NCBI RefSeq assembly: GCF_014650335.1
Contig: NZ_BMUT01000011.1
Span: 62,001 to 126,000, forward strand
Direction: 5' to 3'
Origin: Streptomyces hiroshimensis
GTDB taxonomy: Bacteria; Actinomycetota; Actinomycetes; Streptomycetales; Streptomycetaceae
Length of the DNA: 64,000 bases
Shown: positions 48,837-58,130 of the stretch, in pieces
Layout: every line of letters starts with the position of its first letter
How positions within the stretch are numbered: the stretch's first letter is position 1
The notes under the pieces: model-generated
Seen by the model: the letters and a program-made list of their open reading frames with translations, nothing else
Databases searched by the model: none
Told to the model about the DNA's origin: nothing
Position numbers and translations under genes: made by a program

Positions 48837-50390
48837 ATGGCACCCCGACCGCCCAACGGCTTCTGGGCGCAGGCCGCCGCCGACCCCGACCGCGTCGTCC
48901 TGGTCGACCCGGCCGGAGGCACGTGGACCGCCGGGCGCCTGCACGGCGCCGCCAACCGGCTCGTCCACGGGCTGCGCGCCGCGGGGCTGCGCGCCGGCGA
49001 CGCCTTCGCCGCCGTCCTGCCCAACGGCGCCGAGCTCCTCACCGCCCACCTCGCCGCCACCCAGGCCGGTCTCTACCTGGTGCCGGTCAACCACCACCTC
49101 GTCGGGCCGGAGATCGCCTGGATCGTCGCCGACAGCGAGGCCAAGGCCCTCATCGCCCACGATCGGTTCGCCGCCACGGCCACGGCGGCCGCCGACGAGG
49201 CCGGCCTGCCCGCCGCACGGCGCTACGCCGTCGGGGACATCGCCGGCTTCCGCCCGTACGCCGCCCTCCTCGACCACCGCCCGGACACCCCGCCCGCCGA
49301 CCGCACCCTCGGCTGGGTCATGAACTACACCTCCGGTACGACCGGCCGGCCGCGCGGCATCCGCCGCCCGCTCACCGGCAAGCCGCCCGAGGAGGGCCAC
49401 CTCGGCGGGTTCCTGGGCATCTTCGGCATCCGGCCGTTCGACGGCAACACCCACCTGGTGTGCTCACCGCTCTACCACACGGCCGTCCTGCAGTTCGCGG
49501 CCGCGTCCCTGCACATCGGCCACCGGCTGGTGGTGATGGACAAGTGGACGCCCGAGGAGATGCTGCGCCTGATCGAGACGTACCGGTGCACGCACACGCA
49601 CATGGTCCCCACCCAGTTCCAGCGGCTGCTCGGCCTGCCGGAGCACGTCCGGGCCCGCTACGACGTCTCGTCCATGCGGCACGCCGTGCACGGCGCCGCG
49701 CCCTGCCCCGAGCACGTCAAACGGGCGATGATCGACTGGTGGGGCGGCTGCATCGAGGAGTACTACGCGGCCAGCGAGGGCGGCGGCGCCTTCGCCACTG
49801 CCGAGGACTGGCTGAAGAAGCCCGGCACGGTCGGCAAGGCCTGGCCCATCAGCGAGCTCGCCGTCTTCGACGACGACGGCAACCGCCTGCCGGCGGGCCG
49901 CCTCGGCACCGTCTACATGAAGATGAGCACCGGCGGCTTCACGTACCACAAGGACGCCGGCAAGACCCGCGACAACCGCATCGGCGACTTCTTCACCGTC
50001 GGCGACCTCGGCTGTCTCGACGAGGACGGCTATCTCTTCCTGCGCGACCGCAAGATCGACCTGATCATCTCCGGGGGCGTCAACATCTACCCCGCGGAGA
50101 TCGAGTCCGTGCTGCTCGCCCACCCGGCCGTCGCCGACGCCGCCGTCTTCGGCGTGCCGCACGACGACTGGGGCGAGGAGGTGCGCGCCGTCGTCGAGCC
50201 GGCCGAGGGGTACGCACCGGGCGCCCCGCTGGCGGCGGACATCCTCGCGCACTGCGCCGGGTCGCTGGCCGGCTACAAGCGGCCCAAGGCCGTCGAGTTC
50301 ATCACCGCCATGCCCCGCGACCCCAACGGCAAGCTCTACAAACGCCGCCTGCGGGAGCCCTACTGGAAGGGCCGGGACCGCCCGGTGTGA
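48837..50390 (+). CDS. Acyl-CoA synthetase (AMP-binding)
   Basis: 517 residues. The AMP-binding P-loop is MNYTSGTTGRPRGIRRP; further motifs are YYAASEGGG, DFFTVGDLGCLDEDGYLFLR and DRKIDLIISGGVNIYPAEIE with the catalytic Lys in PRDPNGKLYKRRL. It activates a carboxylic acid to its CoA thioester via an acyl-adenylate. GAAGGAGG precedes the ATG. It is probably co-transcribed with the IpdC-like reductase under the shared palindrome. The replacement of the usual PKG by PRG in the P-loop is seen in steroid-acid and related FadD enzymes, but the substrate is not assigned. Confidence 0.9.
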   Translation: MAPRPPNGFWAQAAADPDRVVLVDPAGGTWTAGRLHGAANRLVHGLRAAGLRAGDAFAAVLPNGAELLTAHLAATQAGLYLVPVNHHLVGPEIAWIVADSEAKALIAHDRFAATATAAADEAGLPAARRYAVGDIAGFRPYAALLDHRPDTPPADRTLGWVMNYTSGTTGRPRGIRRPLTGKPPEEGHLGGFLGIFGIRPFDGNTHLVCSPLYHTAVLQFAAASLHIGHRLVVMDKWTPEEMLRLIETYRCTHTHMVPTQFQRLLGLPEHVRARYDVSSMRHAVHGAAPCPEHVKRAMIDWWGGCIEEYYAASEGGGAFATAEDWLKKPGTVGKAWPISELAVFDDDGNRLPAGRLGTVYMKMSTGGFTYHKDAGKTRDNRIGDFFTVGDLGCLDEDGYLFLRDRKIDLIISGGVNIYPAEIESVLLAHPAVADAAVFGVPHDDWGEEVRAVVEPAEGYAPGAPLAADILAHCAGSLAGYKRPKAVEFITAMPRDPNGKLYKRRLREPYWKGRDRPV

Positions 50391-50426
50391 GCGGCGCCCG
50401 GCCCGGAAACCGGCAGGAGCGGACCG

Positions 50427-52907
50427 TCAGCGTTCGCCCACGCGCACCACCCGCAGCTGCGGCGAGGACAGGATGTCCTTCTCGCAGAAGCGGGCCGTGA
50501 CCATGCGGCCGGCCGAGAACAGCCGGGTCTGGTCCGCGTAGTGCGGTGAGGTGGGGTCGGAGGACTGCCCGTACGTCAGGAGGGTGCGGGCCGCCGGGCA
50601 GGGGCCGCCGTCGAAGCCGACGGCCTGGATGTAGCTGGAGCCGTGCCGGACCTCGGAGTAGCCGCCGCGGGCGGAGTCCCACGGCGCCGACTCGATCATG
50701 TTCCAGATGCCCAGCGCGTCGGCGCCGCCCGCAACGGGGATGCGCTTGCCGTTGCGCTCGACGAACTGGTGCTCGCCCAGGGGTGCGTCCAGGGCGATGC
50801 CCGCCCCGCGCAGCTCGGCGACCGCGTCGGCGAGGGCGCGGCCGACCGCGGGGGACGCCGTGTTCAGCGTGTTCGGCGTGGTCACGGGGGAGGCGGGGGA
50901 GAAGGGCACGCGCCACAGCTCGGCCTGCGGAGCGGAGCGCACGAGCCTGCGCCAGAAGCGGTCGAAGAGGACCGCGCCCTTGCTGTCCGTACGAACCGTC
51001 CGGTCCCAGCGGGCCAGCACTCCGCAGGCCGCGGAGACGTCGACCGGCTTGCCGTCACTGCCCGTCGCCCTGCCGCCCGGCAGCGCGGCGCAGGCCTTCG
51101 CCGCACCGGCCGCGGCCAGGTCGCCCGCGGGGGCACGGTTCGCGAACTGCTGCCGCTCCAGGTCCGCCACGGTCAGCCCACCGCGCTTCGCCAGGGCGGA
51201 CACGTCCTCGACCGCGCCGCGCGTGCGCAGCGAGCGGGCGGTGGAGACGTCGCCGAAGATCCGCGGGTAGCCGGTGAGCGGGCGGTCCGCGTTGGCCAGC
51301 CAGGGGCTGTCGTTGGAGTTTTCTGCGTATGGTGCGTCGACCAGCGACGGCATCGCGGAGGGGCCGAAGATACCCGGCTGGACGGCGTCGGCGTCGCGCC
51401 CCAGCGCGCAGCCGCCGCGGGAGCCGTCCAGGACGGCCAGGCCCGCGGCCGGGAACGTCTGCCTGCCGAGGGCGGTGGAGCAGCGCCCGGCGAGCTCGTC
51501 GGTGACCCGGGGCAGGACCTGCGACTGGGTGTAGAGGCTGTGCCCGCCGGAGTCGGCGGCGATCGTGTTCACCCACGGCAGGCCCTGCGTGCGGCGCAGG
51601 GCGTCCTGGGCGCCGCGCACGCTGCGGGACTTGGCCAGGGAGAGCGAGGCGTCGGTGAAGCGCAGGCTTTCGGCATTGGGGTCGGTCAGGGCGTAGGCCT
51701 TGCCGTCGGCCCAGGGCAGGGGCAGGTCGTCGATCGAGGTGACCACCGGCCCGTAGCGCGTCCACCACTGGCTGCGGGTGATCCGGGAGGTGCGGCCGTC
51801 CTTGCCCCGGACGGGCACGGTGACCGTGCGCTCGGTCATCCGCTCGGGCCTGCCGTCCACGAGGTAGGCGTGGGCGTCGCCGGGCACGGTCTTCAGTTCG
51901 TACAGGCTGACCGGCACGCCGGTGGCGACCGTGTGGCTCCAGGCCATCCGCTCGTTGAAGCCGATCTGCACGACGGGCATGCCGAGCAGCGAGCCGCCGG
52001 AGACGTTCAGCTCGCCGGGGATGGTCTGCTGCGACTGCCAGAAGCGGCGGCCGCCCTGCCAGGGGTAGTGGGGGTTGCCGAGCAGCAGGCCGCGCCCGTT
52101 CGCCGTGGTGGAGCCCGCGAAGGCGACCGCGTTCGAGCCCATGCCGGCGTTCTTCCGCTGCTCGTCGACGACCTTGCGGGCCGCTTCGGCGGGGTCCGCC
52201 GGGGCCTTGGCCGCCTCGGCCGTACGGGGAGCGGCCCCCGGCCGTGCGTCGGCGGCGATGCCGTCGGCGGCCATGCCCTGGCCGCCGAGGACGGTGATGG
52301 CGTAGCCGCGCCGGGCCACGTCCAGGGCGGTCACCGGGGTGACCCAGCCGGCGCCGCGGCAGGCCGGGTCGGTGATGCGGTTCTGCGCCAGCCAGGCGTT
52401 GTAGCCCGCGGCCCAGCCGCGCATGAGCTCCTTGGCCTGCCGGGTGGGTCCGGCCGGGGCGGGTGTGCCGAGGATCCTGTCGACGGCCTTCGCCTCGTTC
52501 AGGCCGCGGAAGAACAGGTCGCTGGAGAGGTTGGTGGTGGCGGACGACAGCGAGCCGTCGGGCTTCGCGTCGGGGCCGAAGCGGGCCGAGCGCTCGCCGC
52601 GCAGGGTCACGAACCCGTCGGCGAGGGTGCACACCTGGTCGGCGGCCTGGGCCCAGCCGGTGCCGAAGCCGAGGTTCGCGTAGTCCTTCGCGACGATGTG
52701 CGGAACGCCGTACTCGGTGTAGCGGATGACGGCGGACAGGCCGCCGCCCGAGGCGCGGCCGCCGGTGGCGGGCGTGGCTGCAGTGGCGGGCGCGGCGCCG
52801 GTGGCGGCCGTGGCCTCGCCCGGCAGGGCGACGGCGCAGGTCAGCGTCGCCAGGCCGAGGCCCGCGAGGGCACGTATGCGATGGCGTAAGAGCAACGTGG
52901 CTCCCAT
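50427..52907 (-). CDS. Secreted penicillin acylase / AHL acylase family Ntn-hydrolase
   Basis: 826 residues. Signal peptide about 1-34, alpha chain with YTEYGVPHIVAKDYANLGFG, an autocleavage site before the Ser of MGSNAVAFAGSTT, then beta-chain motifs LLLGNPHYPWQGG, MAWSHTVATG and ENSNDSPWLANADRPLTGYP. Family enzymes such as aculeacin A acylase and AhlM remove acyl chains from lipopeptides or homoserine lactones. GTG at 52931 would add eight residues; neither start has a clear Shine-Dalgarno. Probable role: deacylation of amides in the medium. Confidence 0.92.
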   Translation of the reverse strand: MGATLLLRHRIRALAGLGLATLTCAVALPGEATAATGAAPATAATPATGGRASGGGLSAVIRYTEYGVPHIVAKDYANLGFGTGWAQAADQVCTLADGFVTLRGERSARFGPDAKPDGSLSSATTNLSSDLFFRGLNEAKAVDRILGTPAPAGPTRQAKELMRGWAAGYNAWLAQNRITDPACRGAGWVTPVTALDVARRGYAITVLGGQGMAADGIAADARPGAAPRTAEAAKAPADPAEAARKVVDEQRKNAGMGSNAVAFAGSTTANGRGLLLGNPHYPWQGGRRFWQSQQTIPGELNVSGGSLLGMPVVQIGFNERMAWSHTVATGVPVSLYELKTVPGDAHAYLVDGRPERMTERTVTVPVRGKDGRTSRITRSQWWTRYGPVVTSIDDLPLPWADGKAYALTDPNAESLRFTDASLSLAKSRSVRGAQDALRRTQGLPWVNTIAADSGGHSLYTQSQVLPRVTDELAGRCSTALGRQTFPAAGLAVLDGSRGGCALGRDADAVQPGIFGPSAMPSLVDAPYAENSNDSPWLANADRPLTGYPRIFGDVSTARSLRTRGAVEDVSALAKRGGLTVADLERQQFANRAPAGDLAAAGAAKACAALPGGRATGSDGKPVDVSAACGVLARWDRTVRTDSKGAVLFDRFWRRLVRSAPQAELWRVPFSPASPVTTPNTLNTASPAVGRALADAVAELRGAGIALDAPLGEHQFVERNGKRIPVAGGADALGIWNMIESAPWDSARGGYSEVRHGSSYIQAVGFDGGPCPAARTLLTYGQSSDPTSPHYADQTRLFSAGRMVTARFCEKDILSSPQLRVVRVGER

Positions 52908-53068
52908 GGCTACTGAGGGACGAGTTGTCACCTGTGGGAGGTAGGACGCCGGCGCAGGGCGGGGAGTTGACGACGGAGGCGGCGCTGCCCCGTGCCGCCC
53001 CGTGCCCGCCCCGCCTGCCCGCCCGGTCCTGCCCGTCCGTCGTCGCGCCCGTCCGTCGTCGTGCCCTC

Positions 53069-53098
53069 TTGACCTCGGCGCACGGCGGCCCCCAGGAT
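53069..53098 (+). promoter_or_regulatory. Consensus-like sigma-70 promoter of the FadD-type gene
   Basis: TTGACC (53069-53074), an 18 bp spacer and CAGGAT (53093-53098), 6 nt before the ATG at 53105: a good housekeeping promoter driving a leaderless mRNA. Confidence 0.6.
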
Positions 53099-53104
53099 CC
53101 GGGC

Positions 53105-54631
53105 ATGACGGGAGCCCGCGAGAGCACGGTGGACGGCATTCTGCGGCGCTCGGCCCGGCGCGTGCCGGAGCGGACGGCCCTGCGGTACGGGGAGCGCACC
53201 TGGACGTACCGCGAGCTGGACGAGGCCGTGACGGGCGCCGCCGTGGCCCTGCGCGACAGCGGGCTGCGCGACGGCGACCGCGTCGCCGCCTACGGGCACA
53301 ACTCCGACGCCTATCTGATCGGCTTCCTGGCCTGCGCCCGCGCGGGCCTGGTGCACGTGCCCGTCAACCACCAGCTCACCGGCGGGGAACTGGGCTACAT
53401 CCTGGAGCAGTCGGGCAGCGCGCTGGTGCTGACCGACCCGCACCTGGCCCACCGGCTGCCCGCTTCCGTCCGCACCCTGCCGCTGCGCGACGCCACGGAT
53501 TCCCTGCTGGAGCGGTCGGCGCAGCATCTCCGGCGCACGGGCAGCGCGACCCTGTTCACCGGGGGCCCGGACCGGGACGATCTCGTGCAGCTGCTCTACA
53601 CCTCCGGCACCACGGCGCAGCCCAAGGGCGCGATGATGACGCACGGCGCGCTCGTGCACGCCTATCTGAGCGCGATCACCGCCCTGGACCTCCGGGAGAC
53701 GGACCGGCCGCTGCACGCCCTGCCGCTCTACCACTCGGCGCAGATGCACGTGTTCCTGCTGCCGTCCCTGGCCGTGGGCGCGGAGAACACCCTCATCGAC
53801 GCTCCGGACCCGGACCGCGTCCTCGAACTGGTGGAGGCGGGGCGGGCCGACAGCTTCTTCGCCCCGCCGACCGTGTGGATCGCACTGGCCGGTCACCCCG
53901 GCTTCGCCGGCCGGGACCTGTCGGCGCTGCGCAAGGCGTACTACGGCGCGTCCGTCATGCCCGTGCCGGTCCTGGAGCGGCTGCGCGCGCACCTGCCCCG
54001 CCTCGCGTTCTACAACTGCTTCGGGCAGAGCGAGATCGGGCCGCTGGCCACCGTGCTGCGGCCGGAGGAGCACGAGGGGCGGATGGACTCGTGCGGGCGG
54101 CCCGTGCTGTTCGTCGAGGCGCGCGTCGTGGACGACAAGGGCGCCGACGTGCCCGACGGCACGCCCGGCGAGGTCGTCTACCGCTCCCCGCAGCTGTGCC
54201 GGGGCTACTGGGGCAAGCCCGGGGAGACCGAGGAGGCCTTCCGGGACGGCTGGTTCCACTCCGGCGACATGGCCGTCCGGGACGCCGAGGGCTACCTCAC
54301 GGTGGTGGACCGGCTCAAGGACGTCATCAACTCCGGCGGCGTGCTGGTCGCCTCCCGCCAGGTCGAGGACGTGCTCTACGGTCATCCGGCGGTCGCCGAT
54401 GCGGCCGTCATCGGGCTTCCCGACGCCCGCTGGATCGAGGCGGTCACCGCCGTGGTCGTCGCGCGCGACGGCGTGACCGAGGAGGAGCTGAGGGCGTACG
54501 CGCGGGAGCGGCTCGCTTCCTTCAAGGCGCCCAAGCGTGTCCTGTTCGTGGACGAGCTGCCGCGGAATGCCTCCGGCAAGGTGCTGAAACGGGAACTCCG
54601 GGAGCGGTTCGGCACCGTACCACCCGGCTGA
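53105..54631 (+). CDS. Acyl-CoA synthetase, FadD type
   Basis: 508 residues. YTSGTTAQPKGAMMTHGALV (P-loop), YYGASVMPVPVLERL, YNCFGQSEIGPLATVL, WFHSGDMAVRDAEGYLTVVD, RLKDVINSGGVLVASRQVED and the catalytic Lys in PRNASGKVLKRELRE. Full-length acyl-adenylate-forming ligase; chain-length specificity is unknown. It is not part of an operon and has its own strong promoter with a leaderless start. It converges with the PaaK gene. Confidence 0.92.
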   Translation: MTGARESTVDGILRRSARRVPERTALRYGERTWTYRELDEAVTGAAVALRDSGLRDGDRVAAYGHNSDAYLIGFLACARAGLVHVPVNHQLTGGELGYILEQSGSALVLTDPHLAHRLPASVRTLPLRDATDSLLERSAQHLRRTGSATLFTGGPDRDDLVQLLYTSGTTAQPKGAMMTHGALVHAYLSAITALDLRETDRPLHALPLYHSAQMHVFLLPSLAVGAENTLIDAPDPDRVLELVEAGRADSFFAPPTVWIALAGHPGFAGRDLSALRKAYYGASVMPVPVLERLRAHLPRLAFYNCFGQSEIGPLATVLRPEEHEGRMDSCGRPVLFVEARVVDDKGADVPDGTPGEVVYRSPQLCRGYWGKPGETEEAFRDGWFHSGDMAVRDAEGYLTVVDRLKDVINSGGVLVASRQVEDVLYGHPAVADAAVIGLPDARWIEAVTAVVVARDGVTEEELRAYARERLASFKAPKRVLFVDELPRNASGKVLKRELRERFGTVPPG

Positions 54632-54720
54632 TCACGACGGCGCGTCGCCGTCCGGTCCGGTGATCGCGGATCCGCCCGCACCCCGCCGAGACGGTGCTGC
54701 GCCGTCGTGGCAGGCATACC

Positions 54721-54792
54721 CTGCCGCTGCCGCTGCCGCTGCCGCTGCCGCTGCCGCTGCCGCTGCCGCTGCCGCTGCCGCTGCCGCTGCCG
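54721..54792 (+). repeat. Hexanucleotide microsatellite, 12 perfect CTGCCG units
   Basis: 72 bp of uninterrupted CTGCCG between the convergent FadD and PaaK genes. The whole 54632-54892 gap otherwise shows no gene. Confidence 0.97.
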
Positions 54793-54892
54793 GGCCGCCA
54801 GGACGCGGCAGCCGGCAGGTGCCGGGGCGCCGTTGCCCGGATCCGCCCGGGCGGGATCCGGCGTGCCCGGGCCCGCTGCCCGCCGGAGGGCG

Positions 54893-56203
54893 TCACCGCT
54901 TTCCCCTCTCGTCCACGATGCGCTTCAGCTTGCCCACCGACCGCTCCAGCGTCCCGCCGTCGACCACCTCGACGGTCACCGTGACGCCGATGCCCTCCTT
55001 CACTTGCCGCGCCACCTCGCCGGAGGCGGCCCCGCGCTGCTCCGGCGTCGCCTCCGGGCGGGCCTCGGCCCGCACGGTGAGGTGGTCCATCCTGCCCTCG
55101 CGGGTGAGGCGCAGCTGGAAGTGCGGGGCGAGGCCCGGCGTCCGCAGCACGATCTCCTCGATCTGCGCGGGGAAGAGGTTGACGCCCCGCAGGATGATCA
55201 TGTCGTCGCTGCGCCCGGTGATCCGCTCCATCCGGCGGAAGGCGGGACGGGCGGTGCCGGGCAGGAGCCGGGTGAGGTCGCGGGTGCGGTAGCGCACGAC
55301 GGGCATGGCCTCCTTGGTGAGGGAGGTGAGGACCAGCTCGCCGTGGCTGCCCTCGGGCAGCACCTCGCCCGTGACCGGGTCGACGATCTCCGGGTAGAAG
55401 TGGTCCTCCCAGATGTGCAGGCCGTCCTTGGTCTCGGCGCACTCCTGGGCGACGCCGGGACCGATGATCTCCGAGAGGCCGTATATGTCGACGGCGTCGA
55501 TGGCGAAGCGCTCCTCGATCTCCCGGCGCATCTCCTCCGTCCAGGGCTCGGCGCCGAAGATGCCGGTGGTCAGCGACGTGCTGCGCGGGTCGACGCCCTG
55601 GCGCTCGAACTCGTCGAGCAGGGTGAGCATGTAGGTGGGCGTCACCATGATGATCTGTGGCTGCAGGTCCTGGATGAGCCGGACCTGGCGCGCGGTCATG
55701 CCGCCGGAGGCGGGGATCACCGTGCAGCCGAGCCGCTCGGCGCCGTAGTGCGCTCCGAGACCGCCGGTGAACAGCCCGTAGCCGTAGGCCACGTGGATCC
55801 TGTCGCCGGGCCGGCCGCCGGCGGCGCGGATGGAGCGGGCGACGACCTCGGCCCACGTGTCCAGATCCCGGTCGGTGTAGCCGACGACGGTGGGCGTGCC
55901 GGTGGTCCCGCTGGAGGCGTGCAGGCGCCGGATCCGGGTATCGGGCACGGCGAACATGCCGAAGGGGTAGTGCTCCCGGAGATCGGCCTTGGTGGTGAAC
56001 GGGAGGCGGGCGAGGTCGGCGAGGGTGCGGCAGTCGTCGGGCCGTATGCCCGCGGCGTCGAAGGAGCGCCGGTAGAAGGGCACGTTCTCGTAGGCGTGCC
56101 GCAAGGTGGCCCGCAGCCGCTCCAGCTGCAGTGCCGTCAGCTCTTCGCGCGTCATCCGCTCGGCTGCGTCCCGGGGAACCAACCGATCGTTCGGTCGTTG
56201 CAT
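54893..56203 (-). CDS. paaK: Phenylacetate-CoA ligase (PaaK-like)
   Basis: 436 residues. LRHAYENVPFYRRSFDAAGI, FPF-type ACS loop LPFTTKADLREHYPFGMFAV, P-loop HASSGTTGTPTVVGYT, YGLSEIIGPGVAQE, and C-terminal TGRSDDMIILRGVNLFPAQI. It converts phenylacetate or another aryl acid to the CoA thioester with ATP. No other paa genes are in the window, so the paa pathway lies elsewhere or this is an isolated aryl-CoA ligase. The start at 56203 follows a -10-like GATACT by 7 nt and is covered by a PaaR-like operator. Confidence 0.93.
   Translation of the reverse strand: MQRPNDRLVPRDAAERMTREELTALQLERLRATLRHAYENVPFYRRSFDAAGIRPDDCRTLADLARLPFTTKADLREHYPFGMFAVPDTRIRRLHASSGTTGTPTVVGYTDRDLDTWAEVVARSIRAAGGRPGDRIHVAYGYGLFTGGLGAHYGAERLGCTVIPASGGMTARQVRLIQDLQPQIIMVTPTYMLTLLDEFERQGVDPRSTSLTTGIFGAEPWTEEMRREIEERFAIDAVDIYGLSEIIGPGVAQECAETKDGLHIWEDHFYPEIVDPVTGEVLPEGSHGELVLTSLTKEAMPVVRYRTRDLTRLLPGTARPAFRRMERITGRSDDMIILRGVNLFPAQIEEIVLRTPGLAPHFQLRLTREGRMDHLTVRAEARPEATPEQRGAASGEVARQVKEGIGVTVTVEVVDGGTLERSVGKLKRIVDERGKR
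56182..56195 (-). promoter_or_regulatory. PaaR-type operator within the first codons of paaK
   Basis: ACCGATCGTTCGGT is a palindrome fitting ACCG-NN-CG-NN-CGGT, the core I recall for the TetR-family PaaR of corynebacteria. It lies 8-21 bp into the paaK coding sequence. With a leaderless start, this is just downstream of the transcription start, a normal repressor position. Confidence 0.6.
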
Positions 56204-56210
56204 GGGCTTA

Positions 56211-56216
56211 AGTATC
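56211..56216 (-). promoter_or_regulatory. -10 element of paaK
   Basis: GATACT on the minus strand, 7 nt before the ATG; no Shine-Dalgarno is present, so a leaderless transcript is likely. Confidence 0.45.
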
Positions 56217-56336
56217 CAGAGGCGCCGCCGGGCGTCAAGAGGGATGCCGGGCCCTGTGGAAAAGCGGTGCCGGGCGAACCGGTCACATAAAGCGGCTGCG
56301 CGAGCTCCGGTCGCATGAACCGGCCGCGCGAACCGG

Positions 56337-57995
56337 TCACCCGCCGTCCTCCGCCACCGCCCGCGCCCACCGGTAGTCGGCCTTCCCGCTCGGAGACCTG
56401 CGTATCCGCTCCGTGAAGACCACGCTGCGCGGCACCTTGTAGCCCGCCAGCCGCGCCCGGCAGTGCGCCTGCAGCCCGTCCAGGGTCAGGGGCCCCGCCC
56501 CCGCGCGCGGCTGGACGACGGCGGCGACGCGCTGTCCCCACCGCTCGTCCGGAATGCCCGCGACCAGCACGTCGTACACGTCCGGATGGGCCTTGAGCGC
56601 CTGTTCGACCTCCTCCGGGTACACCTTCTCGCCGCCGGTGTTGATGCACTGCGAGCCCCGCCCCAGCACGGTGATCTCGCCGTCCGCGCCGGCCCGCGCC
56701 ATGTCGCCGAGCAGCACCCACCGTTCGCCCCCCGCCCGGAAGAACGTCGCCTCGGTCCGGGCGGGGTCGTTGTAGTAGCCGAGCGGTACGTGGCCGCGCT
56801 GGGCGACGCGTCCCTCCTCGCCGGGCGCGACGGGTTCGTGCGTGACCGGGTCGACTACGGCCGTGCGGTCGTTGACGCGCAGCCGCAAGCCGCCGCCCGC
56901 GCCGCCCCAAGCCGCGCCCTCCCCGCCCCCGCTCGCGCCCGCCCCGTCCGTCGCGGTGCCGTTGAATCCCGATTCCGAGGAGCCGAAGTTGTTCAGCAGC
57001 GCCACGTGCGGCAGCAGCGCCGTGAACTGCTCCCGCACGGTGGCGGAGAGGACCGCGCCCGAACTGCTGACGCTGAACAGCGACGAGCAGCCGGTGCCCC
57101 GCATCGGCCCGGCCAGCGCGTCCACCAGGGGGCGCAGCATCGCGTCACCGACCAGCGAGATACAGGTGACCTTCTCCTTCGCGACGGTGCGCAGCACCTC
57201 CTCGGGGGCGAACTTCCGGTGCAGCACGGCCTTCTGGCCGTAGTCGAAGGCGATGAGCGCGGTGAGCGTGGACGTGCCGTGCATCAGCGGCGCGGTGGGG
57301 AAGAAGACCAGGCCCTCGCCCCCGTCCGCGACGCGCGCGGCCAGCTCCCGTGGGTCTTTGACCGGCTCGCCCGTGGGCGCTCCTCCGCCGAGGCCGGAGA
57401 AGAACAGGTCCTCCTGCCGCCACATCACGCCCTTGGGCAGGCCCGTCGTGCCGCCGGTGTAGATGATGACCTGATCGTCCCCCGAGCGCGGCCCGAAGCC
57501 GCGCAGGGGCGACCCCGAGGCCTCGGCCTCCGTGAAGGGGACGGGCGTGAGGGCGGGTTCGGGCGCCCCGTGCGGTGGCGTGCCGGCCCGCACGAGGTGG
57601 CGCAGCAGCTGCGTACGGGGCAGCGCCGCCGCCACCCGGCCGGTGAAGGCGGCGTCGAAGACCAGCGCCACGAGGTCGGCGTCGCGGTAGAGGTAGGCCA
57701 GCTCGTCCTCGACGTAGCGGTAGTTGACGTTGACGGGCACCGCCCGGATCTTCAGGCAGGCCCAGAACGTCTGCAGGTACTCGACGCCGTTGTAAAGGTG
57801 CAGGCCGACGTGGTCGCCGGGCCGGATCCCGCTGTCGCGCAGGTGGTGCGCGAGCCGGTTGGCCGCCGCGTCGAGCTGCGCGTACGTCAGCCGTCGCTCG
57901 GCACCGCTCCCGGGGAGGTCCGCGTGGACCAGGGCCTCCCGGCCGGGCACCGCGTCCACGACCGACTCGAAGAGATCGGCGAGGTTGTAGTCCAC
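56337..57995 (-). CDS. Acyl-CoA synthetase
   Basis: 552 residues. N-terminal VDYNLADLFESVVDAVPGRE; P-loop IIYTGGTTGLPKGVMWRQED; LLNNFGSSESGFNGT; VLLGDMARAGADGEITVLGR; CINTGGEKVYPEEVEQAL; and catalytic Lys in RSPSGKADYRW. YTGGTTGLPKGVMWR is the form found in FadD3/FadD19-like steroid-acid ligases. GTG start is fixed by AGGAGGAG just upstream; longer readings begin in non-conserved sequence. It is divergent from the crotonase operon, with the shared palindrome between them. A Gly/Ala-rich insertion sits after FNGT. Confidence 0.9.
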   Translation of the reverse strand: MDYNLADLFESVVDAVPGREALVHADLPGSGAERRLTYAQLDAAANRLAHHLRDSGIRPGDHVGLHLYNGVEYLQTFWACLKIRAVPVNVNYRYVEDELAYLYRDADLVALVFDAAFTGRVAAALPRTQLLRHLVRAGTPPHGAPEPALTPVPFTEAEASGSPLRGFGPRSGDDQVIIYTGGTTGLPKGVMWRQEDLFFSGLGGGAPTGEPVKDPRELAARVADGGEGLVFFPTAPLMHGTSTLTALIAFDYGQKAVLHRKFAPEEVLRTVAKEKVTCISLVGDAMLRPLVDALAGPMRGTGCSSLFSVSSSGAVLSATVREQFTALLPHVALLNNFGSSESGFNGTATDGAGASGGGEGAAWGGAGGGLRLRVNDRTAVVDPVTHEPVAPGEEGRVAQRGHVPLGYYNDPARTEATFFRAGGERWVLLGDMARAGADGEITVLGRGSQCINTGGEKVYPEEVEQALKAHPDVYDVLVAGIPDERWGQRVAAVVQPRAGAGPLTLDGLQAHCRARLAGYKVPRSVVFTERIRRSPSGKADYRWARAVAEDGG

Positions 57996-58130
57996 GTCTC
58001 CTCCTGCCCGGCGGAACGGCGACTCGGTGGAACGGCGGCCCCGGGTGAAGGGCGACTCCGGGGCGAACGGCGGCCGCGCGCCCATTAGAGCGCCGCGCGC
58101 CGCAGGGAGGAAGGGAGGGCGCCCCAAAAA

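Noticed and set aside
54522..55856. Minus-strand frame with a (Gly-Ser)n run
   Set aside because: The run comes from the CTGCCG microsatellite and the rest is antisense or out of frame to paaK.
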